Assembly (NCBI GenBank): GCA_021464245.1
Contig: JADCRB010000046.1
Span: 3,235,214 to 3,299,213 of the forward strand
From: Carallia brachiata
Lineage: Eukaryota > Streptophyta > Magnoliopsida > Malpighiales > Rhizophoraceae
Length of the DNA: 64,000 nt
Direction: 5' to 3'
This document shows, piece by piece, positions 1 through 12,933 of this stretch (position 1 is its first letter; each line of letters starts with the position of its first letter). Both the position numbers and the translations under genes were made by a program. Under the pieces are notes generated by a model. The model saw only the letters and a list, made by a program, of their open reading frames with translations, made no database searches and was not told the DNA's origin.

Positions 1-310
1 TTACTTTTTTTTTCTCCTCATTTTCTACACCACTGTAAATAACTTTATTTTCTCTTTATTTTTTCTCTTACAAATTACTATTTACCTTTTCTTTACTATA
101 CTTTCTTTCTTTCATATTTTTCTACCACTCTAAATAATTTTATTTTCTCTCTACTTTTTCTCTCACAAATTACTATTTATCTTTTCTTTCACCTACTTTC
201 TTTCTCTCAACTTTCTCTATCACTCCAAATAATTTTATTTTCTCTTTATTTTTTTTTATTTTTTACTCCTTTCCATTTATTTCCCCTCTTTTTTTGGCAC
301 TTCAAACACA
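1..310. repeat. ~95-bp tandem units forming the pyrimidine-rich end of a palindromic element
   Basis: About 2.7 copies of a pyrimidine-rich unit repeat with a period near 95 bp. The motif (c/t)cact-n-naaataa recurs at about 30, 125 and 220. The block ends near 290-315 with ggcacttcaaacacaat. A reverse-complement version of the same unit, also with ~95-bp spacing, lies at 9,750-10,050, and that block ends with ggcacaacaaacacaat at about 10,086-10,102. I read both as members of one non-autonomous palindromic element family with a purine-rich 5' half and a pyrimidine-rich 3' half. This copy is cut by the window start. Confidence 0.55.
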
Positions 311-3300
311 ATCTAAAAGACAATAGACGGTTAGAAATGTTAAAGCAGGTGTTTTTCCAACGGTCATATCCAGCTGTCTCGCTAAGTCGGTACCTTTTTT
401 ATTATTATTATTATTTTCCCTTTTTAGTTTTCTGGTCCGTTTGTTGATTGGGTTATTTTAAAGAAGCCGAATTGAAAAAGAGAGAAACCTCAAATCCTAC
501 CTGTGTCAGGAATTCTTTCTGTATTAGGTGTGGCTCTCTTGTATCAAATAAGGAAAAAAGTAGCTGTTGGGAAGAAAATTATCTGAGGAATTTTTAGAAT
601 TCAATTGTTCAAAATGTTTTTGTAATTTAATGAATTTAGTGTATAATAAAAAATTAATAATTTTTTATTACACTGATAATTAATATAATTATACAATAAA
701 TTAATATAATTACAATTTAAAAAAAAATTTCGATAAATTTACTTTGAAATGTAACAGTATTCATCAAATAATGCTGGTTAAATATTCATATTTTGTTTTC
801 TTGAAAGTGCCTTTGACCGGAAAGTATTTGGTTAAGAGTTTATCTAACAGGTAACATAAAAGAGTCTGCTTGTGCTTGGCATGTTGTTCTTGATTATTCT
901 GTTGTTACTAACGAATATAAAAATTGTTAACCGGTTTGTCCACATGTGCAGACGTTATTCTGTTCTTGATTCTTGAGTGGGCCTTGGCATTGTTTCTTGG
1001 TGATCTTGATATTGTTTCTTGCATCCAATTTCCCCGATTTTCATTGCCCTTCTGCTGGATTTGACATCAGTTTCAAGAACCGTGCTTTCTTGACTCCCAA
1101 TTTGATATCTACAAACCCAATTAGCAGTTGTTTCGTTTTTCATCGCTTGAAATCTGAGCAGGTTTTCTGCTATTTTTCCATTCCTGTTTGTAATTTTGTA
1201 CGAGAGATTCATGTTGATGCTTGTTTAGTAATTACGTATCGTCATAATCATGTAAGAACTAGTGTCTATAAGTCCTTTTTTTTTTTAAATTTTAATTTGA
1301 AAGATCTCATTATTGTTTCTTTTTCTTATTTTTCTGTAAATATGATTGTGTTTTTTTTCCCCCTGTATGGTTCGCTACCCGCTAAAATGCCTGGAATTGT
1401 GCTGAGGTCTTTGCAGGAAATCATCTGAAATACAAGCAATTGAAACGGCCACAGTTCTTTCAACTGAGAACACAAATATGAGAAAAGATTGCTGCCTTTG
1501 GGGGGCCACTGAAGGAGGAGTTCACATTTTCTTCAATTCTCATCCCTTCAATAGCTGTTAGGAATTTACCATTGTTGAAATGTGCAAATCATTTAGATCA
1601 AAGTGTTCTTTACTTGCCAACTGTTTTTCTTTGTACAAGGCAGCCAAAAACTGATCTTTATCAATCTGCATTAAGCGGCACTCCAGTAAACTTCTGCTGA
1701 TCTTGAAACTATCTTGTTTTTACCCCTCGGGCTATTTCTGCTTGTAAGCAGCATCTGGTACATGAATTCCTATAATACCTCTTCATTTTCTGGTTTTGGT
1801 GCAAGGTCCAAAAATCAAGAAAAAAGAACAAAGTCGCTGAAATTCAAACGCACAAAACTAAAAGATTCTAACAATGGTGCGTGATCCAATTGTGTTAAAA
1901 GTACGAGACATAATCCCTTTTCGTTTTAATAACGAGACAAAGCACATAACGTGCCAGATAATTTCTTGCTCGTCAAAAATCGTTTTGATTTCTTTTTTGG
2001 CACTCTACTTCTTATGACTAAGTTTTTAAAGTAACTCAAGTTTCATATTTGGGTTACAAGCAATTGAGCAAGCGCATTCAAATCTCGAAATCGATAGATA
2101 GGCCAATAGTCTACAAATGACAAGGAAGCATATGCTACTCGTAGTTGACAGATTGATGGAAGCCGGTGGCAACTTGCATTTTTAAAGGTGGAACATCTCA
2201 GAGTCTCAAACGCACCACTTTGGGCTATGATTTGCCAATTGACTAGGTCGTTCACTCGGTTGTTAAGTTTCTTTCGGCCAGTCCGAAACGGACAAAATAC
2301 GAACAATGATAGACCCGAGATACAGATTCATAAAGAACTCTTTTCCCCTTCTCTCTTCTTTTCCTCTCTCTCTCTCTCTCTCCCTTTTTTGTGGTGCATT
2401 GAAAATGAGAATACTGAGGTAATGCTCCACAGTCTTAACAGAAAATATTACGATTCTGTATTCAAAAAAGATATAAAGCAACTAAATAATTATAATATTT
2501 TTTATTCCGAACAGTGAGTTGTATATTTAACTCCATTATTTAACTCCGCTAAAATTTGAACCCACTAAAATGTTGGAAGCTTGACTCCCTAACCGACTAA
2601 ACTGTAGGAATTGTGGCCTCTCTTCTTTTCCTTGATAATTACTCTACTACGTAGGCACACTATTTGGTGGTTGACACAGATGAATATAGCAACTATATCA
2701 AATAGAATAGCGTACGGTAACACAAGGATAATATTTAATACCACATGAAAGTTTACTCTATTTATATGTAGCTTCAATTATGTGATACCAAATACTATTT
2801 ATATAACATAATTACATTGTGTTTAATTGTATCCATCAGATAATGTGTCTACTTAATATTTTTTCTTTTCGGAAATGACCCATAAACCACAATTCAGGGT
2901 GCATACGCAGAGAGTTAATTTCCATCTGCCAAAAAAAAAAGAAAAAGTTGAGAAGCATGGAAACCAAGCCCGTCTCGTCTAGGACCAAGTGCTACGCTGA
3001 AAGGTAACAGATTGGCGTCAATTGTGCGTTGAGTTAGTGGGCTTGGATTTGCACCGACTTGTGTTTGAGCAGTGGTTCTTGTTTCTGGTAGGCCCAATTA
3101 TTTGTCTTCAACTGGTTCCAGTCTTCACCATTTATCATTCCTTTGCCGTCCTAGGCCCTCCTACTGAAAGGAGCCGCAAGTTCCTAGTCATACCAAACAT
3201 ACAACGCAATGGGTTATATATATTTAATGATGAGAATCCTGTCAAACAAATTTCAAGTTGGTAGCATGACACTAAATCATCGGAGTGCTACTTGAAATAT

Positions 3301-6300
3301 GTAATACACTATGAAAGAATTAAATTTCAGACTGTATATCTAATCTACATAATTTTAAATTCACCTTTATTATTAAGTTAAACAGATATACAGTATGTAT
3401 TGATTTTTCTTTTCCTGCACAATGTATAAGGAAATCACAAATTAATGTTTGATACTAGCTGTGATTTCACGATCAAGCATCCACCTAAATCAAATTCAGG
3501 CCATTCCGGAGCAATGTAGAGAATATATATATATATATTTATTTTATTTTTTTTTTTTTGCTTGTTTCTACCGCTCTAGTTTGACTGTCATACATGCCCT
3601 CCAAAAAAGTCATATATTCCCATGCAAACCCTGAATGAATTCCAAGTCCAACTGAACATTCGGCGCCAATGTCGGGAGATAGCATATTATTAGACAAACA
3701 AACACACAACACAAGCCAACTTTTTACATTAAATGGTGGCATGCGCTTTCTTTTCCTACACTGTTTTTTTTTTTTTTTTTTTGGAATTTTGCAGTCATTT
3801 TAATGTGGAAAAGAGAAACAAAGGGAAATGAGAATTCCCACAAGCAATGAGGACTAGACCAAGTTGAAGTTGAACACTAGCTGGGCAAGGAGGAAAAAGG
3901 TCAAGGGAGCATAGCATTTTCTAGGCAGCAATGCTAGGGCACTATCATGGTGAAAGAAATGCATTTGTGCCTACTCTAATATTTCTGTATAAAGTTGTCG
4001 TAAAGAGGCATGTCCTTGGCATATGTGCCATTTCCGTGCCTCTCACTTGTTTCTGACATGTACACTTCTGGGAAGCCCAGCTTTTAGGGCCACAGTCCAT
4101 GGGGGCATGTTTCACCTTTTCAATTTTACTCTTTTCTGATGCATGAGATCTTCAGGAAAAAAAAAATTGGATTTTTGCTCACTTTGCCTTCTGACTTGTC
4201 TAATTTAAACGGTTACTGTAGGCTTGTCTGTGTGGGTAACCCTTTGGGGTTGTTGGCATCTCATTAGGTGTACAAATTTGTGTTCATTTATTTATTGATT
4301 TATTTTTTCCAATTCTTCTTGCGTCATGTGTTAGTTTAACTTTCACAAATAATGTCATGTTGTATTTGTCACTGCACTTGATACTTTATGCAGAATCTGC
4401 GGCAATTCTCAATTTGAAAATTAGGAATGGACTCATAATGCATATGATATCCCAAGTCATTGAATTGGTGACACATTAATTATTGTTTAATTTAAGAAAT
4501 AATAACACCTACTTCACAATCTATGAGACTAGGAGTAGTACATAAAAGGAAAAATAATTAAAAGCCTTGTTGAATGAGATCAGTTCCCTTGAGGAATGTG
4601 ATTCAAAGATGAATAAAGTTATTCCATATTAAAATTTGTAGCATAATTAAAGAGGGTTTTCATAATTAAGTTGGTTCGTGATGTTTGCAACTAGTAAAAG
4701 AGAAATAGTTTTTAGAGATTTTTAATTTTACTTATTTTTTTTAGTGGGTATAATTTACTCATAATTTTATATTACATATAATTGAATTCTACTTAAAATA
4801 AAAACAACAAAATAAATTTATATTATATAAGATTATTAATACTTAAAAAAAAAAGAGTAAAAATAATCATCACCTGAGTTTAACCTATGAAATCGTCATT
4901 TGCTAAAAGTTGGCCATTCATTGCATTGAGACTCATAGAAACTAATTATTACTGGGTTGAGTCAACTAGAGTGATATTGCAGTCAGCTTGAATAAATAGG
5001 AGCTTCAAATTAGAGTTAAAATTGACTATATGTTAGAAAAATCCCAATGGAATTATTGCGATAGGGAAATTAATTAGTTTGATGACAACCCTCACTCATT
5101 ACCATCTCATAATGGATGACTACTAATATGACTCTTAAAGAAGATTTGGATTTTCTCAGGTCCACGAAAAGAATGGTGATAGGCCAACCAAGAGAAAAAT
5201 AGGTCTAAGAAATCATCATTCTTTCCTTGGCATACAAACCAAAACAAGCAAACTCTTTTAGCTTTTCAATCCTTCTTTATTCAAATCAAATGTTTGAAAC
5301 CAAAGAGAAGCTTGTCTCCCATCTATTATATTTCAAAGTCTCACCTTATAGTCTTCACAAGTTATCCATTGCAAAAGCCATTATTTTTTGTTATTTATGT
5401 CAACATTGGATTCAAAATGAAAACAGCTTTGTATAATTAATGGGTTGAAATTTTATCGAAGGTTCTGATCAATCGGTTCCTAGACTTCTTTTTTAATTAA
5501 AAATGTGTCCAGAGTTTAGGATCTAACTCACTGCCTCACGTTTCCTCAACTTTTTAGATTGCAAATTTTTAGCTTGGATTGCCAATTATATACTCCTTTA
5601 ATCAGAAAACAGAAAGGGTAATCTATATATAAACTTATTGAGAGGAGATCATATTCCAAAAACTAAGTCATTTCTTTGTCAATTTGGAAGCCCATTTGCA
5701 TTGAATTTGCCACCTAATATTTTGTTTCGGTGAATGGTGAGGATGAGGATGAACCAATGGGAGATACTCACAACATGCAAGTTCATTATTACGAAGTTCC
5801 AGTGGACAGTGGGTTCTACTCTAATTGAATTTAATGCACTTTGAACATGTCTAGGTCCTCAGCACTTCGACGCATGTAACAATAGTGGTATGAGTGTGAC
5901 TCACTTTGGTATAAAAAGAAGATCTCAATGATGTATAAATGGTTTCTTTTTTTGAATAATACTATGCAGTTTCACTTCATAAGTAGTTATATAATTTTAT
6001 TTAACGATATTTGATAATTTTTTTATTTTTACCTTTTTATGAATTCAATTATTTACTGATTTATATTATTTTATAATTACTTTAAAATTATTTAAGTAAA
6101 ATTACTAAATTGTTTCCTTCATTTTTTAGGTTGGTTTACACTATTCTTTTTCCATTTTTCTTCAAATTTTTTTAGAAATCTATAATTAATTTTCTTTTCT
6201 ATTGTTCCTTTTTTAGCACTTTTACCTAATTAGGAAAGTCTAATGAAATTTTTAACTAAACGCATGCTTAGTCAAAGTTCACGAACATGACTGTTTAACT

Positions 6301-9300
6301 AAAACTTTTAATTGCGATTCTTTTAGTTATAAGCAGCTGTAACATGTCACAATTAATTTGTGTTTCAGAAACCCAGTACAATTGTGACTAGGTTTGATCT
6401 ACCAATAGGTCCCTTTAAATTAAGGATGGTTATCTTAGAAGAATGTCTTAACTTTTAAAAAACACATTTTATAATTTAACTTTTCATGGTTAAAACTTCA
6501 ATCGGGTCAATATTTTCTTAAGTTCCACTAGATGGGATACACAAAAAGTTGTCTTACTACGATAATATTGTAATAATTAGTATATTTTACACAACTATAA
6601 TGATAAAATGTGAATAAAAAAAAATAGTTATATTTTTTTGTTATACATTTTATCATTACGATTATATAAAATGTGAAAATTTTTGTAATATGAACATTTC
6701 GTATGATAAATTTATATGTCAATTAACTTTTTTCTCTATTTTCTCACGTGTCTTGAGTGGGTATAGTACGTCATTATTAGAAAAATTCACAAGTGTATCC
6801 AAACGGCTATAGGTCATTATTAGAATTTTTTTTTCTACTAGAAAATCTAAGCCCAAGAGAGAATGAGGGTGAGGAGGGAGGAGTCAAACCACGCCTCTCC
6901 CTAATCTTTGGCTAAGTGGCTAGCAGGACTAGGCAAGTGGGTTTTTTTACTAAAGATAGTTGGATGCAAGTGTGTAAAATACAAGTGATTAGTGCCTGAA
7001 AAGCCAAATTTCCAGACCATTAGTGGAAGCAAAAGCGGCTTTTCCAGCTCCTCGCCTTTTCCTTGTAGGCTTTGTTCTATTGTTCGTAAAGCAACATAAA
7101 ACTCCAAAAACTTGAAAAAGGTGGAAGATGCCATGCCTTTCTCAAATATTCAAGTTTTTTGAGTTGGAAATTCGGAATCTTCTAATCATTTTTTTCTACA
7201 GAAACAATTAATGGAAAAACTACATTAGAAGAGGCCTTTAATGGGGCAGTGCCCCTAATAAATTGTTGCTCTTCGTTATGATGATAAAGATATTCACATT
7301 TTATGGGTTAGGTACTTAATTAGTTTTCTCTAATGCATACAAATCCACACATTTATATGTATCGATTAAAAACATACCCAAAAGACCACGAATGAGAACG
7401 TAACAGAAGTTGTCTCCAATAATGTTTAAATTATTAAAAACGGCGAAAATTAGCATCAATTGCAATGGGAAATTTTTATGAACCCATTACCTCGTGGAAG
7501 GAACATTATTTGACATGGAACTTAAATTCTACATAGGAAAAAACTATTACGAGTGAAAAGAATTTGTCCATATTACATCTTCCTCAAGATAAAATGGTTT
7601 GTTTCATTCATGGTTAAAGCATCTAAAATCACATTCAAACTTTTTTCTCTTCCATTTCATTTTTCAAATGGTAGTACAATTTTCCCATTTGTTTTAAAAG
7701 GGGAAACAGTGGTCATCTTTTGCATGATTGGTTCTTTACCTTGCTGAATTCGTCTTGGAAAAAGCAAGACCACTTTCTTTTTTATTCTAAGCTAAAAAGC
7801 AGGGCCAAAAGGATATGGGGTAAAGGGTGCTTGAAAGTCTAGTTGCTTTAAGTACAAGAAGCTACCAAAAACTTTTTAGTGGGTAGGGTGGCTCCTCCCA
7901 ATTATCCTCAGCTTTGAGTGATTTCTTGATATGTGATTGCTTCAAATTTGACCTTTCGTTCCATTATTTTTATTTTATTTTTTTGGTTACATTTCGTGCC
8001 ATTATTAGTCTCATACTTTTGTATATTCATATGCCTGGAGTAAAAGCTAAGGTGGGGTTTGGCTTGCACTAGTGAAAAGGGTTATGGGCCCTTAGGTCTC
8101 ATTACATTGCGTCAATTAGCCTTTCGGGAGAAGCTTTAATCTTGGAATGATATTTCTATTGATCGATTATGATTTAAATTCGTGACGAAAGGTTCAGCCT
8201 TTCTAGTGTTCCAATAGGTCAAAAAAATTGCGACTCCAGCAGCAACTACATAATATATTTACATGAAAGAAATTAGTTAGAGGAAAACTCACGCGTTATA
8301 CCTTTATTTATATTAGAGTTATCTCTAAAGTTGAAAATTTTAAATTTGAATTTCAGTCAAAGTTAATATTTAGGACTGAGGATTTCGAATTTAAGTCTCA
8401 GTTCAAGTGAATTAACCGAAAAAATATTTAAAAAAAAAGGATTTTTATTCTTCAATAATGTTCCTCTACCATTGGTGGGCTGAGGAAGGAATTGGAAAGG
8501 CATTTGGGTATAGTGGGAAAACTTTTCCCTGATGAAGGAACCAACTGCAAAGCAAACTCCATCTTTTGATCGATCGTAAGGGCAAAGGTTGAATTGTAAG
8601 TGGTGCTATTAATTAACATCCTTTTTTTTTGGTTTCTTTTTTTTTTTTTTAAATGCAAACCGAAGAGTAGGTTATTATGGCATCCTGACTTAAGGATTCT
8701 CTAATATGACTATTTAATTTCACTCAATATCACATGTGGTGAAAGGAAAAAAATTCTTAGAATCCAATCGAAAGAAACAATTAAGACACCCAACTTTGTA
8801 CGATATAAAATTGATGCCTGCCACAACGGGTCTTAGATCCAAAAAAAAAAAAGAAAAAAAGAAAAAAAACTCTCAATTTTGGGCGGGGATTTTGGGTAGG
8901 GCAAACTATTTCATTTAATTAATTTCAACTCAAACATCTCGTGGGAGCTTAGGCTTTAAATGCGCCAGCCGTCCAATGCTTCAAAATTCATTTATCAGGA
9001 AAGTTTGGTGTCCCGATATAAACAGGTGCACTGAATGTACACCCATGTAATATTTTAATATTTTTTGATTGATTTATTTAGAGAAAAATCTTTTTTTTGA
9101 AGGAAAACGTTTTTAAATAATTTCATATTATATCTATATTTTAAATTTTGAAGTAATAACTATTTAAATCTAAATTTTAATCTTATAAAAAATATAGGCC
9201 CCTTCATTTATTGGGTCAAGTATCAAAGGCACCAATGATTCTCGACCATTCTTTAGTCTTTACATGCTATGACTTTTTCCCAGTATATTCATCATGCCGA

Positions 9301-9740
9301 TCTAAATCCCAATCTTCTCCATATTCACTTTTGGATGGAAATGTCCTTCATGCCACAATCCTGATAATTCAAACTGGTTTCGCTTTTTTTTTTTTTTTGA
9401 GATCCGCTTAATTCTTATTATTATCTAAGTGAAGAACCCTTCTAGATAAAGCTCAAAAAAAAAAAAAAAAAAACAAAGAACCCTTCTCGATAACTTTATC
9501 ATATGACCAGTCAATTATTGTGCGATATCATGTTATAGCGCAGTGGAATTGTACTGTTTTGTACTTTTTTAAGGCATCTAATTGTAATTGTAACATACTT
9601 AATTAGATTAATGTAAATACGTAAATGCAAATGCTGTCATTAGGGGGCTCTAGCCTATATTGCCGTTGATTACACCTCCCGCTTGTCTGCTGCCATGTCT
9701 TTCTCTTACTATCATCAATTATGCGCTCACGGAGGGAACC
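311..9740. other. intergenic, no gene recognised
   Basis: AT-rich sequence in which no open frame longer than about 150 codons resembles a known protein on either strand. It holds scattered homopolymer runs, a CT run near 2,366-2,383, a TA run near 3,525-3,538 and a T run near 3,763-3,782. A stretch at about 930-1,800 has more balanced base composition and could be an old transcript or a 3' UTR, but no splice-consistent coding frame was found there. Confidence 0.5.
9432..9492. repeat. poly(A) stub flanked by 17-bp direct repeats
   Basis: The 17-mer at 9,432-9,448 recurs at 9,476-9,492 with one mismatch (a versus c). The 27 nt between them are aagctc followed by a long A run. This is the arrangement expected of a retroposed 3' end with a target-site duplication, but with almost no body. 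Confidence 0.6.
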
Positions 9741-9747
9741 TGTCTGT

Positions 9748-10105
9748 TCGGAACGAGTAGAAGGGTGGAGAAAAGAAAAGAAAATAAAAAGAAAATAAAG
9801 TTGTTTGGAGTGGTAGAGAAAGTAAAGAGAATGAAAGTATGATGAAAAAAAAAGTAAATAGTAATTTGTGAGAGAAAAAGTAAAAAGAAAATAAAATTAT
9901 TTGGAGTGATAAAATAATGAAGAGAAAGAAAGTATGATGAAAGAAAAAATAAATAGTAATTTATAAGAAAAAGTAGAGAAAAATAAAATTATTTTAAATG
10001 ATGTACAAAGTAAGACGAAAGAAATATAAAAATATATATATATGATAATAATTATACTTTTTTTCTCTTTTTTCCTTCTTTCTATGGCACAACAAACACA
10101 ATATT
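9748..10105. mobile_element. palindromic MITE-like element with internal ~95-bp units
   Basis: Purine-rich tandem units (gtttggagtg... spaced about 96 bp at 9,807 and 9,903) pass into a pyrimidine-rich end closing with ggcacaacaaacacaat. The units are the reverse complement of those at 1-270. There is no coding capacity. The exact ends and target-site duplication could not be fixed by eye. Confidence 0.45.
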
Positions 10106-10427
10106 AGTTACACAATTGGTCGCATTACTGTATTTTTCCGTCTATCGTTGATATGCGATGCGCCCATGTTCCATGCACACTCGTCGTCGGCTCAAATTTT
10201 ATGACGAGGTCTCATTCTTTTCAAGCTCAGTTCGCTCCTGTCACGTCATAATTGAGACTCACAGCTTCAAGCGTATACAAAACGTTTAAAATTTGTCTGT
10301 GTCTTTGTCAAATATGAGAATAATACCAACTTATATACTTATTTCTCCGTTTTATACGCCTTCTTGCCATTCTTGATTAATTTAAGCATTGGAATAAAAG
10401 TTAAAGGCTTTTTTCTGACCTTTATGG

Positions 10428-11051
10428 CCCGTTTGGATTTTGTTCGTGGGGCGAAAAAAAAAATAGTAAGAAAGAAAGTGAAATAAAAGAAAGTAATTTT
10501 GTTAATAATTGTTTAGATATGTTAAAAATAGGTAAAAAAAAACTTATAAGAAAGTAAATTTGCCATTGGGTAAGATGAAAAAAGGTTGGAAAAGAAATCA
10601 TAATATATGCCAAATGACCAAATTGCCTCTAGGCCTTTTTGTTCAAAGGAATTTGTGGATGGATAGTATTCAAGGGCTCTTTGGTGATTTCGTAATTTTT
10701 TTCTTTTTATTTTATTCATTAGGAGGTCTATTGAATTATAACTTATACAATGAGAGTAACTATTCTCTCCTATAAATTTTATTCCTCTCCTCTCAAAATT
10801 TAAATTCAAACTTTTATAATAAAAATTCTAAACTCAAACCACTAACGTGTCCTCCGAATGATGATAATTCTTTTGAAATGCAGTGCATTGTTGGCTTCTC
10901 CTTTCTAACCGTGAGAAAAGAATATGCGGTCCCCATTAGAATTGTTTCTTTGCATGTTGGAATCCGATTCTCATCCAATCCACAATTCAAACGCAGGAAA
11001 TTCCTTGGTTTGAAATCAATTTTTTCTCACACAAATCACACAATCCAAACA
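10428..11051. mobile_element. MITE-like element with gtttggatt termini
   Basis: The left end reads cccgtttggattttgt. The right end reads acaatccaaacaagc, an imperfect inverted repeat of the left. The interior near the left end is purine-rich (g/a runs) and has no coding frame. A similar pair of ends bounds 39,797-40,200. The boundaries are approximate and I see no unambiguous target-site duplication. Confidence 0.4.
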
Positions 11052-11242
11052 AGCTGTTAAACCTGCTTCATTTTTTAAAGTAATAAGTTCAACGCTTACT
11101 CAAACTCACAGACTTGCAATTGCTCTCGTCAATCGTCATCTCTCCTTGTCAAATAAAGTCAATCATCATACAGTTGATGCTTGTACGTACTATAATAGGG
11201 TGGTTCCTCCTACATATAGCTCCGACAGTTAGGCTAACCGTT

Positions 11243-11295
11243 AATTGAAGTTTACACTTTTTTTTTTTTTTTTGACCGAAATTGAAGTTTACACT
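11243..11295. repeat. poly(T)-GAC stub flanked by 16-bp perfect direct repeats
   Basis: aattgaagtttacact occurs at 11,243-11,258 and again at 11,280-11,295 without mismatch. Between them lie 15 T then GACCGA. This has the geometry of a tiny retroposed 3' end inserted in antisense orientation, with a target-site duplication. Confidence 0.65.
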
Positions 11296-12659
11296 ATTTC
11301 TTCTATCTTTTGTCTGTTGCTTTAATTGTTGGACTATATAATACACAATTAAAGTGTCAATGCTTAAGCTACACAACTTTGATTTTACGATTACTCTGAA
11401 ATTTCTGGCTTCTTTAGGCCCTTCTTATTGCAAAGTATTTCTCGGTTTTTTTAAGGGTACTTGTTATTTAATGGCAAAATAAGATCTGCCAGGTCATAAG
11501 TTAAGTCTCAAAATTGCCCAAAACAACACAAAACACGAACAGAGAAATGCCCAAATATGGGCCTTTAGCCACTAGGCTACATGCAAAAAAAAAAAAAAAA
11601 AACTAAATCACCTACCAAGAGATTTAAAGAAAATGCCATATCACATATATATAATTGAGAAAAAAGGTTGCCGCACAGAGAAATTGTGTCAGAGGAAAAT
11701 CAGAGCCAGTTAGCAAGTAAAATTAATAGAATAAAAAATTATTATTCTTTTAAAGATTATCGTTTTTTTATTGGAAAGTTCAAAATTTTGAAAAAAAAAT
11801 TGTTTATTAATATGTGAGACTTACATGTCAGCTCATCTCTAACTCTTCTCTATCTAATTTTCTCTCTGTACAAAAAATTGATTTTCAAAATAATTGTTTT
11901 GTAATTAGATTAATTTGCACACTAAATAAGCAGGTTAAGACCAGTGAAATTCATTTACCACAATAAGCCAGGTGAATTAAAATTCAATTCTTCGAATCAG
12001 TCCAATTTTTTTTGTTCAATTAACAAATCAGATGCTAACTCCAAAATTTATTTCGGATTAATTCTAACCAATATCGAAACGTTTTGAACTGAAACTCGGG
12101 ACTGTCCTGTTTCCCTTTCCATGTTTGGTTTCAAAAACAAGAAAAAGATAAAAATTGTTAGTACGATACTGCACAATTTTTCACTTAAAACATAAAATAT
12201 GCTTAAAAAAATTCAAAAATAAAATCTTACATGAAATATGAAGTATAGTTAAGAGAATTGTAACATGAAATCGTGGATGCAACATATTATATGTCATAGA
12301 GGAAGGGGCACACAAAAAAACACCACGGCCGGCACGAGTGAGGTATGCACCGAATTGTAAATTCTATTTGTAATAAATGCTGAAAGGCTGAAAGTCTCTT
12401 TCACACCTCTCACGTTTTTCTCGGTTGCTGATCCACAAAATAAAAAACAGGAAAATAATAGGTAATATTTAAGTAATAATAAAATAATATAAATTATTAA
12501 ATAATTAATTTTTTTAAAAATAAATAATTTATTAAATATTATCAAATAATATTTTTTATTTTTATATAAAAACATTATAATATAAAAAACATCGTACATT
12601 TATTGGCATTCAAAGTCGCGCGTCTGCAATGATTTTCCTTTCGCGCTTTAATAAAGGTT

Positions 12660-12933
12660 ATAAAAAAACGAAAATGGTTGGTACCATATGGGAGATACAT
12701 CCTATTTTGTCGGGTATTTGTATTTTTTTTTTTTTATCTAATATCACTAACTGCTTTATTTTTTTAATATTTAGGAAAGCAAATTTAGTTATTAATTGGG
12801 TGGCTAAACAATTTAGGGAGGGTGTCTGTCCTCTAAACTGAGTTAACAATCCTCTAATTTCTCTGACTCGTCTGTTGTCATCATTATTCATCATTAATAC
12901 ATATTTGCTATCTTCATGTCAAAAAAAAAAAAA
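12660..12933 (+). mobile_element. 5'-truncated LINE: end of RNase H domain, 3' UTR and poly(A)
   Basis: A frame over about 12,775-12,841 reads FRKANLVINWVAKQF then REGVCPLN and a stop. This is the typical end of the plant LINE RNase H domain (aN.vadWvAkq..r..cP..W). It parallels the end of the LINE at 43.9-45.6 kb (NRVVDWVPKQSRMGDCPVDW). About 80 bp of non-coding sequence follow, then atgtc and an A run at 12,920-12,933. The upstream limit near 12,660 is a guess; the frame there is degraded. It is a dead fragment. Confidence 0.6.

Larger units (their letters stand above)
10106..12650. other. intergenic with inverted-repeat elements and poly tracts
   Basis: No gene recognised. It contains the element at 10,428-11,051, a poly(T) stub with direct repeats at 11,243-11,295, an A run near 11,585-11,602, and AT-rich sequence at 12,440-12,590. 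Confidence 0.5.

Noticed and set aside
973..1428. 151-codon open frame on +
   Set aside because: Phe/Leu-rich translation of T-rich DNA with no domain and no homologue known to me; kept only as a possible old transcript region.
1..10105. A single 10-kb transposon with the 95-bp unit blocks as long terminal inverted repeats
   Set aside because: The ggcac..caaacacaat end lies on the inner side of the left block but the outer side of the right block, which fits two separate elements rather than one pair of termini; no transposase frame lies between.
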